A stretch of DNA of 64,000 nucleotides from Symsagittifera roscoffensis. Taxonomy: Eukaryota > Xenacoelomorpha > Acoela > Convolutidae. The stretch spans positions 57,170,759 through 57,234,758 of the forward strand of contig NC_087063.1 in assembly GCF_963678635.1 (NCBI RefSeq), given 5' to 3'. This document shows positions 11,304 to 22,599 of this stretch, in pieces. Numbering within the stretch: position 1 is the stretch's first letter; each line of letters starts with the position of its first letter. The translations under genes were made by a program, and so were the position numbers. The notes below the pieces were generated by a model. The model worked only from the letters and a program-made list of their open reading frames with translations, was not told where the DNA came from and did not search any database.

Positions 11304-11519
11304 AAGGAGACAATGGACAGGGAGGAAGCCGTCGATCGGAAGAACCTATGCAACAGGATCCCGATTTCGCTGAGAAAGAAGACGATAAAGCTTCCACATG
11401 AGGAGTATCCAGCCCAGACTTCAATTTCCTCAGTGATTTTGAAAACGGCGCGGACGCATTGGAAGCGACGACTGAGCCAGCAGACGAGGGTACTTCCACG
11501 CTGGAACCCCGTTGGCTTT
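11267..11519 (+). pseudogene. Acidic, disordered segment in the third frame
   Basis: In the frame offset from the preceding one, the DNA encodes a Ser/Gly/Glu/Asp-rich low-complexity stretch. It is interrupted once by TGA (about 11,399) and ends at TAG near 11,520. Composition is what is expected of an intrinsically disordered tail or of a phosphoprotein N-terminus. It may be the original C-terminus of the protein before it (a further frameshift) or the start of the next gene. Confidence 0.4.
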
Positions 11520-11979
11520 TATAGGAACGAACCGGAAGTTGCCGGAGAGCGGCTCTTCGAGCAATTCTAAAAATACTGAACAGAAACTCTTGATGGAATC
11601 ACCGAGGAGAAGAAGAATAGAAGGCGCTGCCAGAGTACCTTTCTTGGGAACGTTGCCCGAGGAAGAATGGGAGGTGCATCATAGAGACCATGATAATAGG
11701 ACGGGATGCAGAATGGATAGAGTGGCCTTCGTGGAAGAGGTTTGGACAGTAGTTCAGAGCTACGGAACCCAGTCTTTTTTAAAACAAGGTCTCAACCGAC
11801 CACTAATGCGGGAAGTCTTTGACAAACTGGACGAGTGTGAGGGGAGATTGAGCAAATTGTTGATCGACTCGGCCACTGACGAATGTGGGGCGAACTCTCC
11901 TATCAAGATGACACCGCAAGAAGACAAAGGAGAAGTGGTATATCTGTCAAGATCCCGAAAGATCAAATTTGGTGATTGA
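11512..11979 (+). pseudogene. Unrecognised helical protein segment, second gene of the block
   Basis: 155-codon frame beginning with a basic, Arg/Ser-rich stretch and passing into an amphipathic helical region (about codons 60-125) rich in Leu/Val/Glu. This could be an oligomerisation domain as in viral phosphoproteins. It is followed within a few bases by another frame, so it is part of a broken longer gene. No known motif was recognised, and no start codon can be defended. Confidence 0.4.
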
Positions 11980-12832
11980 CAAGATTAATGGGATGAAGAT
12001 GAAATTGGGCAGCAGGGTGACATTGAGGAAGGCGGGAAAAGCAAAGGTGGATTCCGAAATCTCGATAAAAGCTGTCAACTCAGCGAAAAGAAAACGCGTC
12101 GAGGAAGCTATGGACTTGGGAAAGGGTGATGATAGATTAACTGGCACGGACAGGATATTGACTGATGTAACGATGGTGCCACCCACTCTTATGGCAGGAA
12201 TAAAATCAACCGGTTACAAAACCAAGAGGAGTGACCGCACTGTTGCTGGAGCGACGTTAGAAATGGAGATACTCAGCCAATGTGGAGAGAGTACTCTTAA
12301 AGACATTATTCTGTCTCCCATGAATCACGGAAAGGGAAGCGTCGTAGGGCAGCTAGTTCCAGTGGAATAAAACCGACTGACAGTATCGGAAACTGTATCG
12401 ATTGATGCACCCGCCCATGGATACATGGAGATGTTAGAGTACAGAAATTTGGCCAAAAGACACTCGATGTCTCTGGAAGACAAAAGTGCCATGGAAGGTT
12501 ATTTGGAGATGATGATGCAAGGCGCCACCCTGAAGCAGAAGGCAAACGGGACTCTGGTATTGTCTGAAACGCATGTGGAAACGATGGAGCAGTTGGTGAG
12601 CCTTCCATGGAGACCGGCAGCGTTACGATACTTCGAAGAAGAAATGAGAACCACGCCTAAGATACTCGCTCTGGCAGCAAAACCTTACGTGAGAACAGAG
12701 CTAAAACTGAGGTTCGCTTGGTGCATGATTGGACTGACTCGCGGGGAATATGATTCGGAAGAAAGAAAAAGATCGAAAGAGGAAAGGGTGTTCTTAATGA
12801 CGAGTGTGAGAGTTCTGATGACCCAATTGTAG
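11969..12832 (+). pseudogene. Unrecognised protein segment with one in-frame stop, end of the block
   Basis: One plus frame from 11,969 to 12,832 is interrupted only by TAA at 12,368-12,370; the 54 bases to 12,425 stay open. It is basic at the start, mixed alpha/beta-looking in the middle, and has a charged helical C-terminus rich in Arg/Glu, ending with TAG at 12,830. There is no membrane segment. Order and spacing suggest it continues the gene at 11,512-11,979 (P-like) or is a third gene (M-like). Both are inference; no homologue was recognised. Confidence 0.45.
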
Positions 12833-14600
12833 ATTCTAGTTTAGAACTGGTTCCACCCATCCGGGGTTTAGAAAGTTTTTAGTTTTTAGTTGTTTGATGT
12901 ATTGAAGAACTGGTGATGTAGGTTCTTTTTGAAGTTGCGAGCATTGGCTTCTTGGAGGAAGAAGACGTGTGGCTTTTGGTGTTTGACGGGTGAAGGTTGT
13001 CATGTTCGTATCTCTAGATGGGTCTCGTTGATCGTGGTAGTCTTGGGTGAATGTGTCAAGACTTCTGGTCGATGCAATGATGTATCGATTTCGTTAAGTT
13101 TGGGTGAAGTTTGACTTTTCCATCTGAAGTACCAAGTGACCAGGATCTGTGCGTGTAATCAACATCGAGATGGCCATTTTTCTGTTTTATTGGTTTTCCT
13201 TTGCTGCGATGTTGCGTCCATAATTTATAAATTTTGAGGATAGTGACAACGGCAACAAACCTAATAGATTTGCCATCCCAGAGTTGGAGTGTAATCGAGT
13301 TGCAATCCTCCTTTACTGCTCGTTCCGTGGGCACTAAGAAATTTTTTACATTAAATTGCATTTATATATCTACATCCTATTACTGAAGTCAGTGTTTTGT
13401 TATGATTTGATATTAGTTATTTTCGCAAAAATGTTTGTTTTTAGTTCAGTTATTTTAAAGACTCGCTCACCCCACAGCAATTCTCATCAAAAATAGAGTG
13501 TGGGTCACAAAACGTGGTTGTAGCGCGGTGGGTTAGGCAGGCTATAGAGCATCCTCACGACGTCCCTCTGGTTGGTGAGGCCAGGAGTATAGTTTTATCT
13601 TCTCTAGTCTATTTTTGTGTTCAAACTATTATTTCATTTTATCCGGTGTTTTCCTCTGTTTTGGTTTTGGTTGCGTCCTTTTTTCAAAACTAGAATATTG
13701 TGTTTCGAGTTCATATTTTGATTTTTTTTTGTGTTTTGTTTAGTTTCAATAAAACTTGAAAGTGAATTTCAAGAAAAACTAATTGTCCAGTTTAAATCCG
13801 GGTTTAATCCGGTTTGCGTGCCGTGGGGCTTTTTTTTGTGGCGTTAGTAAGCTGCGTTGATTAGTATATGCTTACTCTTATATTTCCTTCCAACTGGGTT
13901 AAAGGAAAAAAAATGAAACGTTTGAGAGCAAAATAGAGTTGTTATCAGTTAGTTTTGAAACTAGAAAGTCATTTACTAAACAGTTTTTTGGTGGGCGAGT
14001 TGTGCAAGTTTATGGAAAGAGTGTGTGAATGGTGGGCGAGTGAAGAGATTGAGAATTTACCAAAAGATGCGTTACATAAAAAAATTTCCTTTATTTAAGG
14101 CAATTTTATATGAATTTACTGCTTTAAATATTGAAATTTACTGCTGAGTTTTTAATATACTGTTTGTTTAACAAAAATTTACTAGTTTAATTATTTGTTT
14201 CATTTGTTAAATTAGATTTTAAAAGTTTTAGAAAATAGTTTACAATTTTTTATTTGGCTTTTGATTGTTATTAGATAAATGATCGGTGAAGTCTAAAATG
14301 GAAAGTGGAACATTTGTAAAAATTGGTGAGTGTTTTCAGATATTTGTTAGTTGCATTATTTAATTATAGTTACAAACGGTTGTCGTCTTCAAGAAATGCA
14401 TTTGGAAAGAGAGTGCGAATTGTGGTTGATGATGTTTAAAGTTTCGCAAGCATGCGGATGACGTTTTTAGTCTGAAGGAGAGACCAGAGAAGCTCTAGCG
14501 CTCGGATGGTTTTTAGTTCTTCAATATTAAGTGAGAATTCATGCAATGTATTTTGGATTAGTTGTTATAGTTTTTGGTTATTTTTATTAATATGTATGTA
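12833..14600. other. AT-rich intergenic stretch
   Basis: Base composition drops to AT-rich immediately after the coding block. A 101-codon minus frame at 13,056-13,361 begins with ATG but has no recognisable domain and is not called. The only structured item is the tRNA-like segment near 13,515. Confidence 0.5.
13515..13605 (+). repeat. Possible tRNA-derived SINE head
   Basis: GGTTGTAGCGCGGTGGGTTAG resembles the 5' end of a tRNA with an A-box-like TAGCGCGGTGG. A GGTGAGGCCAGGAGT phrase lies about 60 bp on, where a degenerate B box (GAGTATAGTTTTATC against GGTTCGANTCC) could sit. The spacing is longer than in a true tRNA, and no cloverleaf could be drawn, so it is not a tRNA gene. Only one copy is in the window. 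Confidence 0.3.
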
Positions 14601-14602
14601 TT

Positions 14603-14812
14603 CTAGTATGGGGATGGGATTTCAATTGGCGGTACATGTTCATGGGGAATGACTAGTGGTCGGGAGTCATCAACATCGAAGGCTTTGGTTAAAGGGCAGA
14701 AAATATACATTTGTCGGATTGGATCATAGTTTCGGAGGATGCCGTGAAGACTAGTTTTTTTTACACAGTGAGTATAAATCAGGAAGTATGGTAAAGTGTA
14801 TTTGGAGTTCAT
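14603..14812 (-). pseudogene. Short unrecognised frame, 3' side of G2
   Basis: 69 codons starting with ATG and ending in a Pro-rich tail. There is no known domain. It lies downstream of the Ser/Pro-rich frames of G2 on the same strand and may be their relic or chance. Confidence 0.2.
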
Positions 14813-14998
14813 GAATGAAAACCTGTGTTGTGGGTTCTGTGATGTTGTGTTAGTTGTATAGTGGTTTGGGTTGAATTTATAATAGGTTTACGAGTGTGTC
14901 AATTTTGTGCGTAACATGATTTCATTTGAGCTGTTAAAGTTACGTTTCTTAGGTGTAAAGAACTGAAAGGTTAGTTAAAAATGATTGAATTTATCAAA

Positions 14999-16110
14999 TT
15001 AAGATTCATATGCTTTAGTGTTTTTTAGTGCAATGGCGATGAATTTGTCATATTGTTTTAGTGGTGCTATCATTGTTAAATACACATTCTGATTTAGAAA
15101 AAAGTTTTTGCTTAGCTGAGGGTTAGTGCTTAGGCCGTCTTCAATATCCGTGTCGTCTATATAGCTTGTAATAGTGTGGTCATAATGGTTTAGCTCGTGG
15201 TGATTTATTCGTGTTAGCTTGTGGTGATTTAGACGTGATAATATAGTAGTAATTCTCATGTAGTGCAATTGTTAGTTTGTGTAAACGGGATTGACATAGT
15301 TCGTTTTCGGCGGGTTATCGTATGAAGGAAGGGCTAAATGATTAGTGAACTGAAAATGTGAAGTCCAAGAAAGTGTGGGAACTCGGCTATGTTCATCGGT
15401 GAAGCTCAGTTGGTCGTTTATAGTGGTCTGGTAGTAAGTATAAAATAGGAAAAAAGGTAAGTTATACTTTAGGAACTCTTTTGTGATAGTATGAAGTGGA
15501 TGAAGGGAAAACAGTCTTGCTGGTCAGGAGTGGCTTAATAGTTGGTATTGTGCATCGGGAAGTTTTCGCTTAAAAACTCGGTGGGCTCCTGTTTCTATTT
15601 CATTGGGTGTTTGGTTTGAGTAATCAGAGATTGATATTAGCTCAGAGGCGTAGCTGATGTTAGTATATGAGGATTTTGAAGTTGTTGTTGCAGTGTGATG
15701 AATTTATCTAGTTCATGCTCTAGTTCGACGTTAACGGGGATAGGTGCGTCGGGTTGATCGCTGGTAATCGGGGAAAGAATTGGAGTGGCGTCAGTGTATG
15801 AAGAAGAAGCTGGGGAAGATTGATTGGGAAGTTGGTAAGCAAGGGGTAGAAATGGGGTTTGTGAACAAGTTGATGAACTGGGCTCGGAGTCGTGGAATTT
15901 GTCTGGTGTTTCTTCATCGGAATTATTCAACTGGAAAATTGTGTCAAATATTGTTTGCGTGGAATCGTCGGAATCCATGCGCGGTGAGTCGGAACACAAT
16001 CTGGGGAAGGAAGAAGAAGTTAGATCGGAAATGGAAACGTGCGAGGAATGACGTTCGAGGTTGGATGGGTAGAAAAAGCGACGGCTGGGGGATCCAATCT
16101 GGCGGCTCAT
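14999..16110 (-). pseudogene. Ser/Pro-rich acidic ORF with broken continuation, 3' region of G2
   Basis: 15,637-16,110 is an uninterrupted 157-codon frame with ATG. It is Ser/Thr/Pro/Asp-rich, probably disordered, with a short Leu/Gln helix near its C-terminus. Just past its stop the neighbouring frame stays coding-like down to 14,999, with a few stops and the open piece 14,999-15,268. The whole could be a protein of about 370 residues. It lies 3' of the env-like region on the same strand as G2, so it may be an accessory ORF of that element or a separate gene. The family is not recognised. Confidence 0.4.
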
Positions 16111-16740
16111 CGTGGGCTAAAAAGATGGTTGTTTTGAGAACGGAAATTTGTGTATGTGGTTGTTCTACAATATGTTCTTTGTGTCGTCTTTATTTGGCTG
16201 GTGGAGTGCTATATGAGTTACTAGGTGAGGTATGACTTGGAGAGGTGTTCTCTACTAATGTATTTCTAAAATTCGTGGTACTAAAGATAAAAGGTCATTA
16301 TTGTGTAGGTTGTGTATTTTTGGAGATGCAGTTGGTGTTGGGTTTGTATTGTCTTGTGAAGTATTGTTTGCGTTTGGTGTGGTTGATAGTTTTTTATTGT
16401 ATTCGCTGATTTGAGCGTCGAGAAGAATTTTATTACTTGAAATTAAAATATTCCAAAAAATCTGTAAATACTATACGTGCTACGCTTGGTTGTTTGATTG
16501 ATTGTGTCTGTATTGCGCATGTAATATAGATTCCTTTCAAGAGTGAAAAAATGAATCCGAAAAAACTGAACAGAGTGTAAAATATAGTCAATTTTTCTAA
16601 GATGCAGTAGGGCCATCTTAGAAAAGCGAGAAGCTCATTTTTTGAAGTTTACAAAACTTAAACTATTTACAGCTGATATATATTGTGGTCGGTACTTCTC
16701 ACCGTTGAGATGTATATATGTATATATCTTCTGTCGATTT

Positions 16741-16749
16741 ATCTATCTA

Positions 16750-16795
<46 letters not shown>
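16741..16795. repeat. CTAT/AT microsatellite
   Basis: Three CTAT-type units followed by about 20 AT dinucleotides. A simple repeat without coding role. Confidence 0.97.
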
Positions 16796-16800
<5 letters not shown>

Positions 16801-17259
16801 CTTTAAATATTCAAAATATTAGCTGTAAGCTTGTGCGTTAATATCTGAAAAACCTGCGGTTTCAGCGAGTTTTCTTAAGTTTTGATCTACTGACTGTCTT
16901 TTATATCGTATCCATTTTATTCAGAAGTTCTTGGAATTGTTGTGTTCGAATGTGGTGTTGTATATCTGATCTGGAATAAATACTTTTTGATTGTTTGTCT
17001 ATACTGGTGTTACGGGCAATTGTTCTCATGCTTTCGGGTGAGAATTTTTTTGATGGTTGCTTAAGAGTAGGGTATGGAGCAAGAAGACAAAACTTAATTT
17101 AATTTTTGACTTAGCTGTACTACGTTGTGGCTTTTTTCGGATCCACATGGGACAGCTGTATTCCAAAAATTTGTGCGTCGTGTTTCGTGATTGTGTATCA
17201 ACAAAACATTTTATTATAGATTATAGGGACTCTTTTGTAACAGCGTCCATCTTCAAAAC

Positions 17260-18580
17260 TTATAATGGTGAAACTGTTTTAGTACATGTGTAGTACCAGA
17301 TAATGTTTCCTTCGTAGTCAATGAAGCTTGATCTTTTGCCTGATAAAAAGTATCCTGCATAGCGTATTTTGCACAATGCTAATGCGAGTATTTCTAATAT
17401 TTGTAAACATTCAAGTTCATATAGAAGATGAAGTAATTCTAATTCAGATAGTGACATCTTTGATAAATTCTGCTTATTGTGTAGTATAGTTTCGTATTAA
17501 GATGTATAAAATAGTGGATTGCAGCAAAATATGTGTAATTCATAAGTGAGGGTACTTGCAATCGTGTGCTATCTCTATCTTCTGAGCGAAACTTTTCGCC
17601 AGGGCTTCTTGCGTTTTTAAAATTTTTTACCGGGATATAAGATTTTCCAACTTTGTGGTTTTGATATGGGTGTGCTGGCTTAATATTTCGTTTTCCTGTT
17701 TTCAGTATGAAACTTTTGCGTATTCCACAATAATTTCTGAATTTTGTGTTTTCTAAAACTGTTGTTGTGTTTTTACAAGCGACTTCTGTTTCAGGGTAGA
17801 TTTGAAAACGTGTTATTTTGTTTTCAATACCATCGATATTATTATGATCTTGTGGTTTTGATCTTTTTTCATCAGTGTTGACTTTTTCAAAAGGAATTGA
17901 TTCAATAAATGATTTCTGGTGTAATTTAATCATTCTTGCGTGGATTTAGCAACTTGAAATGTGGTACACGTGTCTTCAGTGAACCAAACAATGGTTGCCG
18001 GGGTTCGAGTGTTAGGATCGAAATAGCTTTGGTCATTTTTACAAGGCAAGCATATTCCTTGATATAATAGAGTATCTTTTCTAAGTCCTCTGTTGATTGT
18101 ACTTTTTCGAATTGAATTTTCCAATCCAAAAAACATAATTTCTTGGTATCCCTTGTTTTTTGTGTCAGTTTTAAAATTAGAGGAATTATGAATTCCAGTG
18201 TGTGGTATCCAATTTTTGTCATGTAGGTCATAAGTTAAACGTCCGTTTGCGCCATGGAACGAGTATTTAGCGTCTGGTTTAATTTGACCTTGGTATCTTT
18301 CAAGTTCTGCTTGATGTGCAGAGACTGGGAAAACTTGTAAGTTTACTAATTTGGGATTTCATCCTTTATTCCTGGTTAATTTTAACCGTCTTAGTTCGTT
18401 TTTGCAATGTTCGGCGTTTAGATGTAAAAATCTTTCATTATAACTTGGATAAAAAGGTTCGTGATCGAGTCTATTTTTGTTTCTAACTGAAAATTGCGAG
18501 CAAGGTGCTTTTTTCTCTGAAAACTTTGCTGTGAACTTATATCCTGTTAAAATTGTAGCTCGAGCCTTTCAATAAAATGT
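17260..18580 (-). pseudogene. env: Env-like glycoprotein region of G2, frames broken
   Basis: Minus frames at 17,260-17,457, 17,439-17,933 and 17,926-18,231, and the region up to about 18,580, read as one Cys-containing, polar ectodomain-like protein split by stops and slips. The stretch lies 3' of integrase, where gypsy elements with an envelope carry env. I recognise no fusion peptide or furin site with confidence, so the env call rests on position, Cys content and length. It cannot encode an entry protein in this state. Confidence 0.4.
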
Positions 18581-18772
18581 TGCTCTTGTGTTTGGTGGTT
18601 CTATACCCTGTGATTCAGTTTTGCATTGAGTTATTTGATTTATTGCGTAATTATGTAATGTTTTTTTGTTGTTTTTCTTCACAATGTGTAAATAGAAGGT
18701 CTTGTGCTCCTGTTTGGGGTGAAAGGATTTTGATGAGGTGTTGGTTCGAAAAGAACAAGGGCGCAGTGGGTT

Positions 18773-19410
18773 TTATGTAAACAAACTATTAAAAGATTTT
18801 TGAGTTAGATAGCCCTTAGTATGGGTTGTGGAATGTTTAAAATTCAAGTGTCTTTTTTGTTTATCGCTCGTAATCAGTTTTACTGTTATCTCAATTTCAA
18901 ATGTTAAATTATCTTGAGCAGGAGTTTGTATGTGCTGTTCTTGTATATATCTGTGGTTGTCGTGTCTTCCTTGTAATCGGTTTAGTACCCACTTATGTAG
19001 TCTGCTGCTGTCAAGATGTTGACCAAATAGGGGAGGAGGAGCTACGATTGTATTCACATCTAATCGTAGGGGAATATTAGCGGCTAAAAGTCCAGGATAT
19101 CGATTGTCTAAAATTGGAGGGAAATGTAGGAAAAATGTAGTGGTTGGAGTTTGACTTGATGTTGAAGGGGTTGATGGTAGTGAGAGGGTTTCTGGTATTG
19201 ACAGGAAGGTGTCAAATAATAGGTCTTTAGGGTCGTTTTCTAAGTCTGGTTCGCCCTGAGTGATTGTTTGGTTAATCCAATATAGAAGACGTTCTGTTGA
19301 AATGGGGGGGGGGGGGGGGTTAAAGGGGTTTTCAGGAATTTTTTCTGAAGTTGGTGTTGATCCTAAACAATCCGATTGTATATTTGGGTACTTTTTTTTG
19401 TGAAATCATT
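18773..19410 (-). pseudogene. Pro-rich ORF without ATG, 3' region of G2
   Basis: The minus frame is open for about 210 codons, from a TGA near 19,410 to its stop at 18,773. It includes a Pro run encoded by a C16 tract (19,304-19,319), an acidic Ser/Thr/Pro segment, then a more ordered half with APPPLFGQHL. No ATG lies in the frame, so it must be an exon, a polyprotein part or a relic. It lies between the env-like region and the membrane-segment frames and may be part of the same gene. The Ser/Pro composition resembles that of 15,637-16,110. Confidence 0.45.
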
Positions 19411-19649
19411 TATAAAGATGGGGCAGTACTTTAAATTGTAATACTAGAGAGGTCTAAAGGATTTGGAGGTGTTGATGAGTTTATATTGAAATGAACTTTG
19501 GGTGTTGCGAAGTTTCTCTTTCTTCGGGGATGGATAATTTTTCTTTTTATTGTAGATGTTTGAAATTGGTTTTGGCTTGGATGTCTAGTTTGATTAAGAT
19601 CTTGTTGGAGCGAAGGGTAGGCTTTATATGTTGTCGTATTGCGGTCCGC

Positions 19650-20000
19650 TTAAGATGCGTGGCGGATTACTGTTATCAAAGGTTCAGATAATGATACGTG
19701 TTTTTCTTCGAATGAATAGAGATTTTCTTGAAAAAAAATGCGTGTGGGTGATTGCGATTGATTTATTTGGCTAGAATTTGCTGTCGTTGGGGATCTTGGG
19801 ATGTCTTGGTCGGTGGGTATTGTTGGGTTGGTTGTTTCAAATTTTTCTTCTTTCAATTAAAACTATGTTGTTTATAGTATTCTCCTATAAAAATGATCAA
19901 GAGGATTGAGGCTAGTGCAAAGGTTATTCTTGAATTTTTTATGCATTTACAAATTATCAAAATTAAGAAAATTAGAAAAATGATAAAAAATTACGAAAAA
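19650..20000 (-). pseudogene. Membrane-segment and Ser/Thr-rich tail fragment of G2
   Basis: Minus-strand reading across about 19,860-19,990 gives two hydrophobic stretches with a short Cys/Lys turn (ICKCIK), like a transmembrane anchor. It is followed in the next frame by a polar Ser/Thr/Pro/Gln tail (19,650-19,856). This would fit the C-terminus of a membrane protein encoded after integrase. The evidence is hydrophobicity only. Confidence 0.3.
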
Positions 20001-21600
20001 AAAAATGTCTTTCTTACTAAATAAAAGTCCTAACTTTTAAGTAGCTTTCAAGTTTCGTACCTGAAGAGGTGGTCAAGGATTTTTGAGAAATTACAATAAG
20101 CTTTTATGAGGGAATAAAAGACAACCAAGAAGCTGCAAACATTAAAAAAAGGAGAAATTCAATTTTTAAAGTATTTGTTATGAAAAAATTTTAAAGTTGA
20201 AAAAGTTTGCAAAAATTAGAACAAGTTTTGAAATGATTATTTTAAAATATTGAACTGGTCGAGAGAAAAGCATTTGAGAAATGATTTGGTTCTGCAATTT
20301 TTTTTCCGAGTTTGAAATTGACTGGCTTCTGATTGTCTATTGAATTTTGACAAGTGGGTTGGATAGGGGCAATTTTTGGCGAAGAAAAATCTGAAGGTAT
20401 ATGAAAGAGCTTCCTAGTTTTGTTTTTAATTATTGGATGGCTAGGGGTTTTGTGAATTTATCTCAGCTTTAGGCTTTTGTATTTAAGATTATTCCATTTT
20501 TTTTTGGGGGGGGGGGGGTAAAGGTGGGGTATAAGTTAAGACCATATTGTTGATTTTTGTGCAGGGTGATAGGAGAGGATTGTAAGATTTATATGATGTT
20601 TTTTGAGTTGCCAAATATGAGCGTATTGCTATTTTTGATCTGTTGGTCTTTTAGTTACTGTTTCATATCTATTTGAAGTTACAAATTGTCGGCTAGTGAA
20701 GTGGTGTCAATATAGGGTGATGTTTCGAGTTGATTTTGATTCGTTGAATTTGAACTTGTTTGTTGGAAATATCAACAAAAAAGAAATTAGATATAATTCA
20801 AAATGATCTTAGTTTTGATGAAAGTATTTCAAATTAATCATGAAGTGGTTTCTCAAATTCAACTTTTTAAAATATTTTATATTGTTGAATGAAGGTTTTA
20901 TAATCTTTTCATGGCTGTCTTCGGAGCCGGTATGATTTACGTTGTTGCTATTTTCTTTTTGTTTCTTGTGGTAAAATTTTCTGATATAGTCATTTTTTAA
21001 GTTATTTTTTTGGTTAATTACTGTATGTTCTTGTGGAGTGGTTTCAATTATTTGTTTTTCTTTCGTTTTTGGTAAAAACTGATGCGTGATAGAAATGTTG
21101 GTTTTCTTGTTTGTCTTTCATATCTGAGTGTTTTTTGTGCAATTGTTTGTCCTGTAAAAGAGTATAATTGTGGTGATTCTTTCAAGTAATATGGCAAAAC
21201 ATTGTCTCTATGTTGAATAATTTTTGTTAGAATCAATAGGTTTATATGTAACATCCTTTTCGGATAGATTGTAATTTTTCAGATATTCCTTTTTGTGTTC
21301 AAAAGTTTGGAATAAAATAATATGTTCCAGTTTTTAAATATGTAGCTGGTGTGAAACGTGAATTTATTTGTGATTGAATATTATGTCTTTGTAATAGCTT
21401 TTTAGCTCTTTTTGATAATTTTCAATGTGTTTTTTATCTGGATTCAGAATTTAGGGTGTGTGGATGATAAAAATTATCTTAATCGTGTGTATTTAATGGT
21501 AAATCACAACAAATTGAGTCTTTAGTAGTATGGCAATAACCTTCTGCGGTTTTTGAAGAGTTTGCTATGAACAATTTTAGATTCCGTGGTTTTTGATTGA
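20001..21600. other. Between integrase and the env-like frames of G2: decayed, no clear gene
   Basis: AT-rich, with many stops on both strands. A G13 tract lies at 20,506-20,518. A 68-codon minus frame (21,048-21,254) has no known domain. Probably the decayed start of the region after integrase. Confidence 0.4.
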
Positions 21601-21639
21601 AAACTATTTCATAAGCTAATAGAAATTGGAAATTGTATA

Positions 21640-22200
21640 ATCGGTTGACCATTCAGTATATTTACTACGATTTCCATTGATGATTTATATCTAAGATATT
21701 CCTGTCGGGTGCGGTTCACACCTTCGATTAAACCATTAGTCCATGGGACATGAGAAGTTCGGGGTTTATGTTAAATTTTATAAAGATGTTCGGTAACTGG
21801 TAGAAAAATGTTTTGATTTGCGGTTTTTGAGAGAAGTATATTATCTAGGGGGTCTTGTAAATTTAAAAAAGTTTTCTAGTGTATTTGGAATTTATATTTG
21901 GGGATCCTGGTAAATTTACACTATCAGTCAAGTTTTCTTTTTCTAAGAAAGGGAATAGGTTTTTTCATTACAATTTTCGTTTAGGTGAATTTTGTTGTGT
22001 GTTGTTTTTGATCCATGATGAGTATGGTATTGGTCTAAAGGTAGATTTTCTTAATAGATCTACTTTTAATGGTTACCTTGGCATTGAAAGTATAATGGAA
22101 AGTGTTAAAAAAATTTTATCTGTGCGTTATCGAGATGGGTTTTTCCTGCATTTATCATGATGTTTCGTCTTGTCTGATAACGCAAGGTTTTTTCCTGCAG
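21640..22200 (-). pseudogene. pol: Integrase remnant of G2
   Basis: Minus-strand reading near 21,690-21,760 gives PWTNGLIEGVNRTRQEYL, the region around the catalytic Glu of a DDE integrase (the usual form is NGxxE). Upstream, near 22,150-22,200, Cys and RKNLAL residues resemble the end of the N-terminal HHCC zinc-binding domain. The frame is broken several times in between. Integrase would insert the cDNA into the chromosome. It lies 3' of RT and RNase H, as in Ty3/gypsy. Confidence 0.7.
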
Positions 22201-22279
22201 TTCAAACTATTTGTAATTTTGGGAATTTCATTGAAATAAAAGGAAATCTAGAAATTCTATGGTTTGGATTTGATTTTTA

Positions 22280-22570
22280 TGTAAATGGGAAAAATATAGG
22301 TTTGTGATCTGTAAATAAAACTGTTGGGTGTTTTGATCCAAGGAATAAAAACTCATATTCTGTGAGAGCATATATTATGGCTGTACATTCTCTCATAAGT
22401 GAAAGTGTCTAAGTTCGACTTGTGTAAGTAGTCTTGAAATTGCTGAGACAAGGTTCATTTTGCTTGTAATTTTTTTTAGTTGTAATTGTGCTGCGCCAAT
22501 TCTAAGTTTGAAGCGTCACACTAAGCTTAAAATGGTTGATCTGGATCTGGGATTGTATTTGATTTCTGTT
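22280..22570 (-). pseudogene. pol: RNase H remnant of G2
   Basis: A CDASNLELA block (first catalytic Asp) can be read near 22,510. A YERMYSHNI-like helix containing the Glu and a damaged TDHKP-like block lie near 22,310-22,420. They are spread over frames with stops. Position between RT and integrase supports the call. Confidence 0.6.
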
Positions 22571-22599
22571 CTGTGAGGAGACCACTTTTTATGATCAAA

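Noticed and set aside
13515-13605. A functional tRNA gene
   Set aside because: No cloverleaf, acceptor stem or proper B box could be formed.
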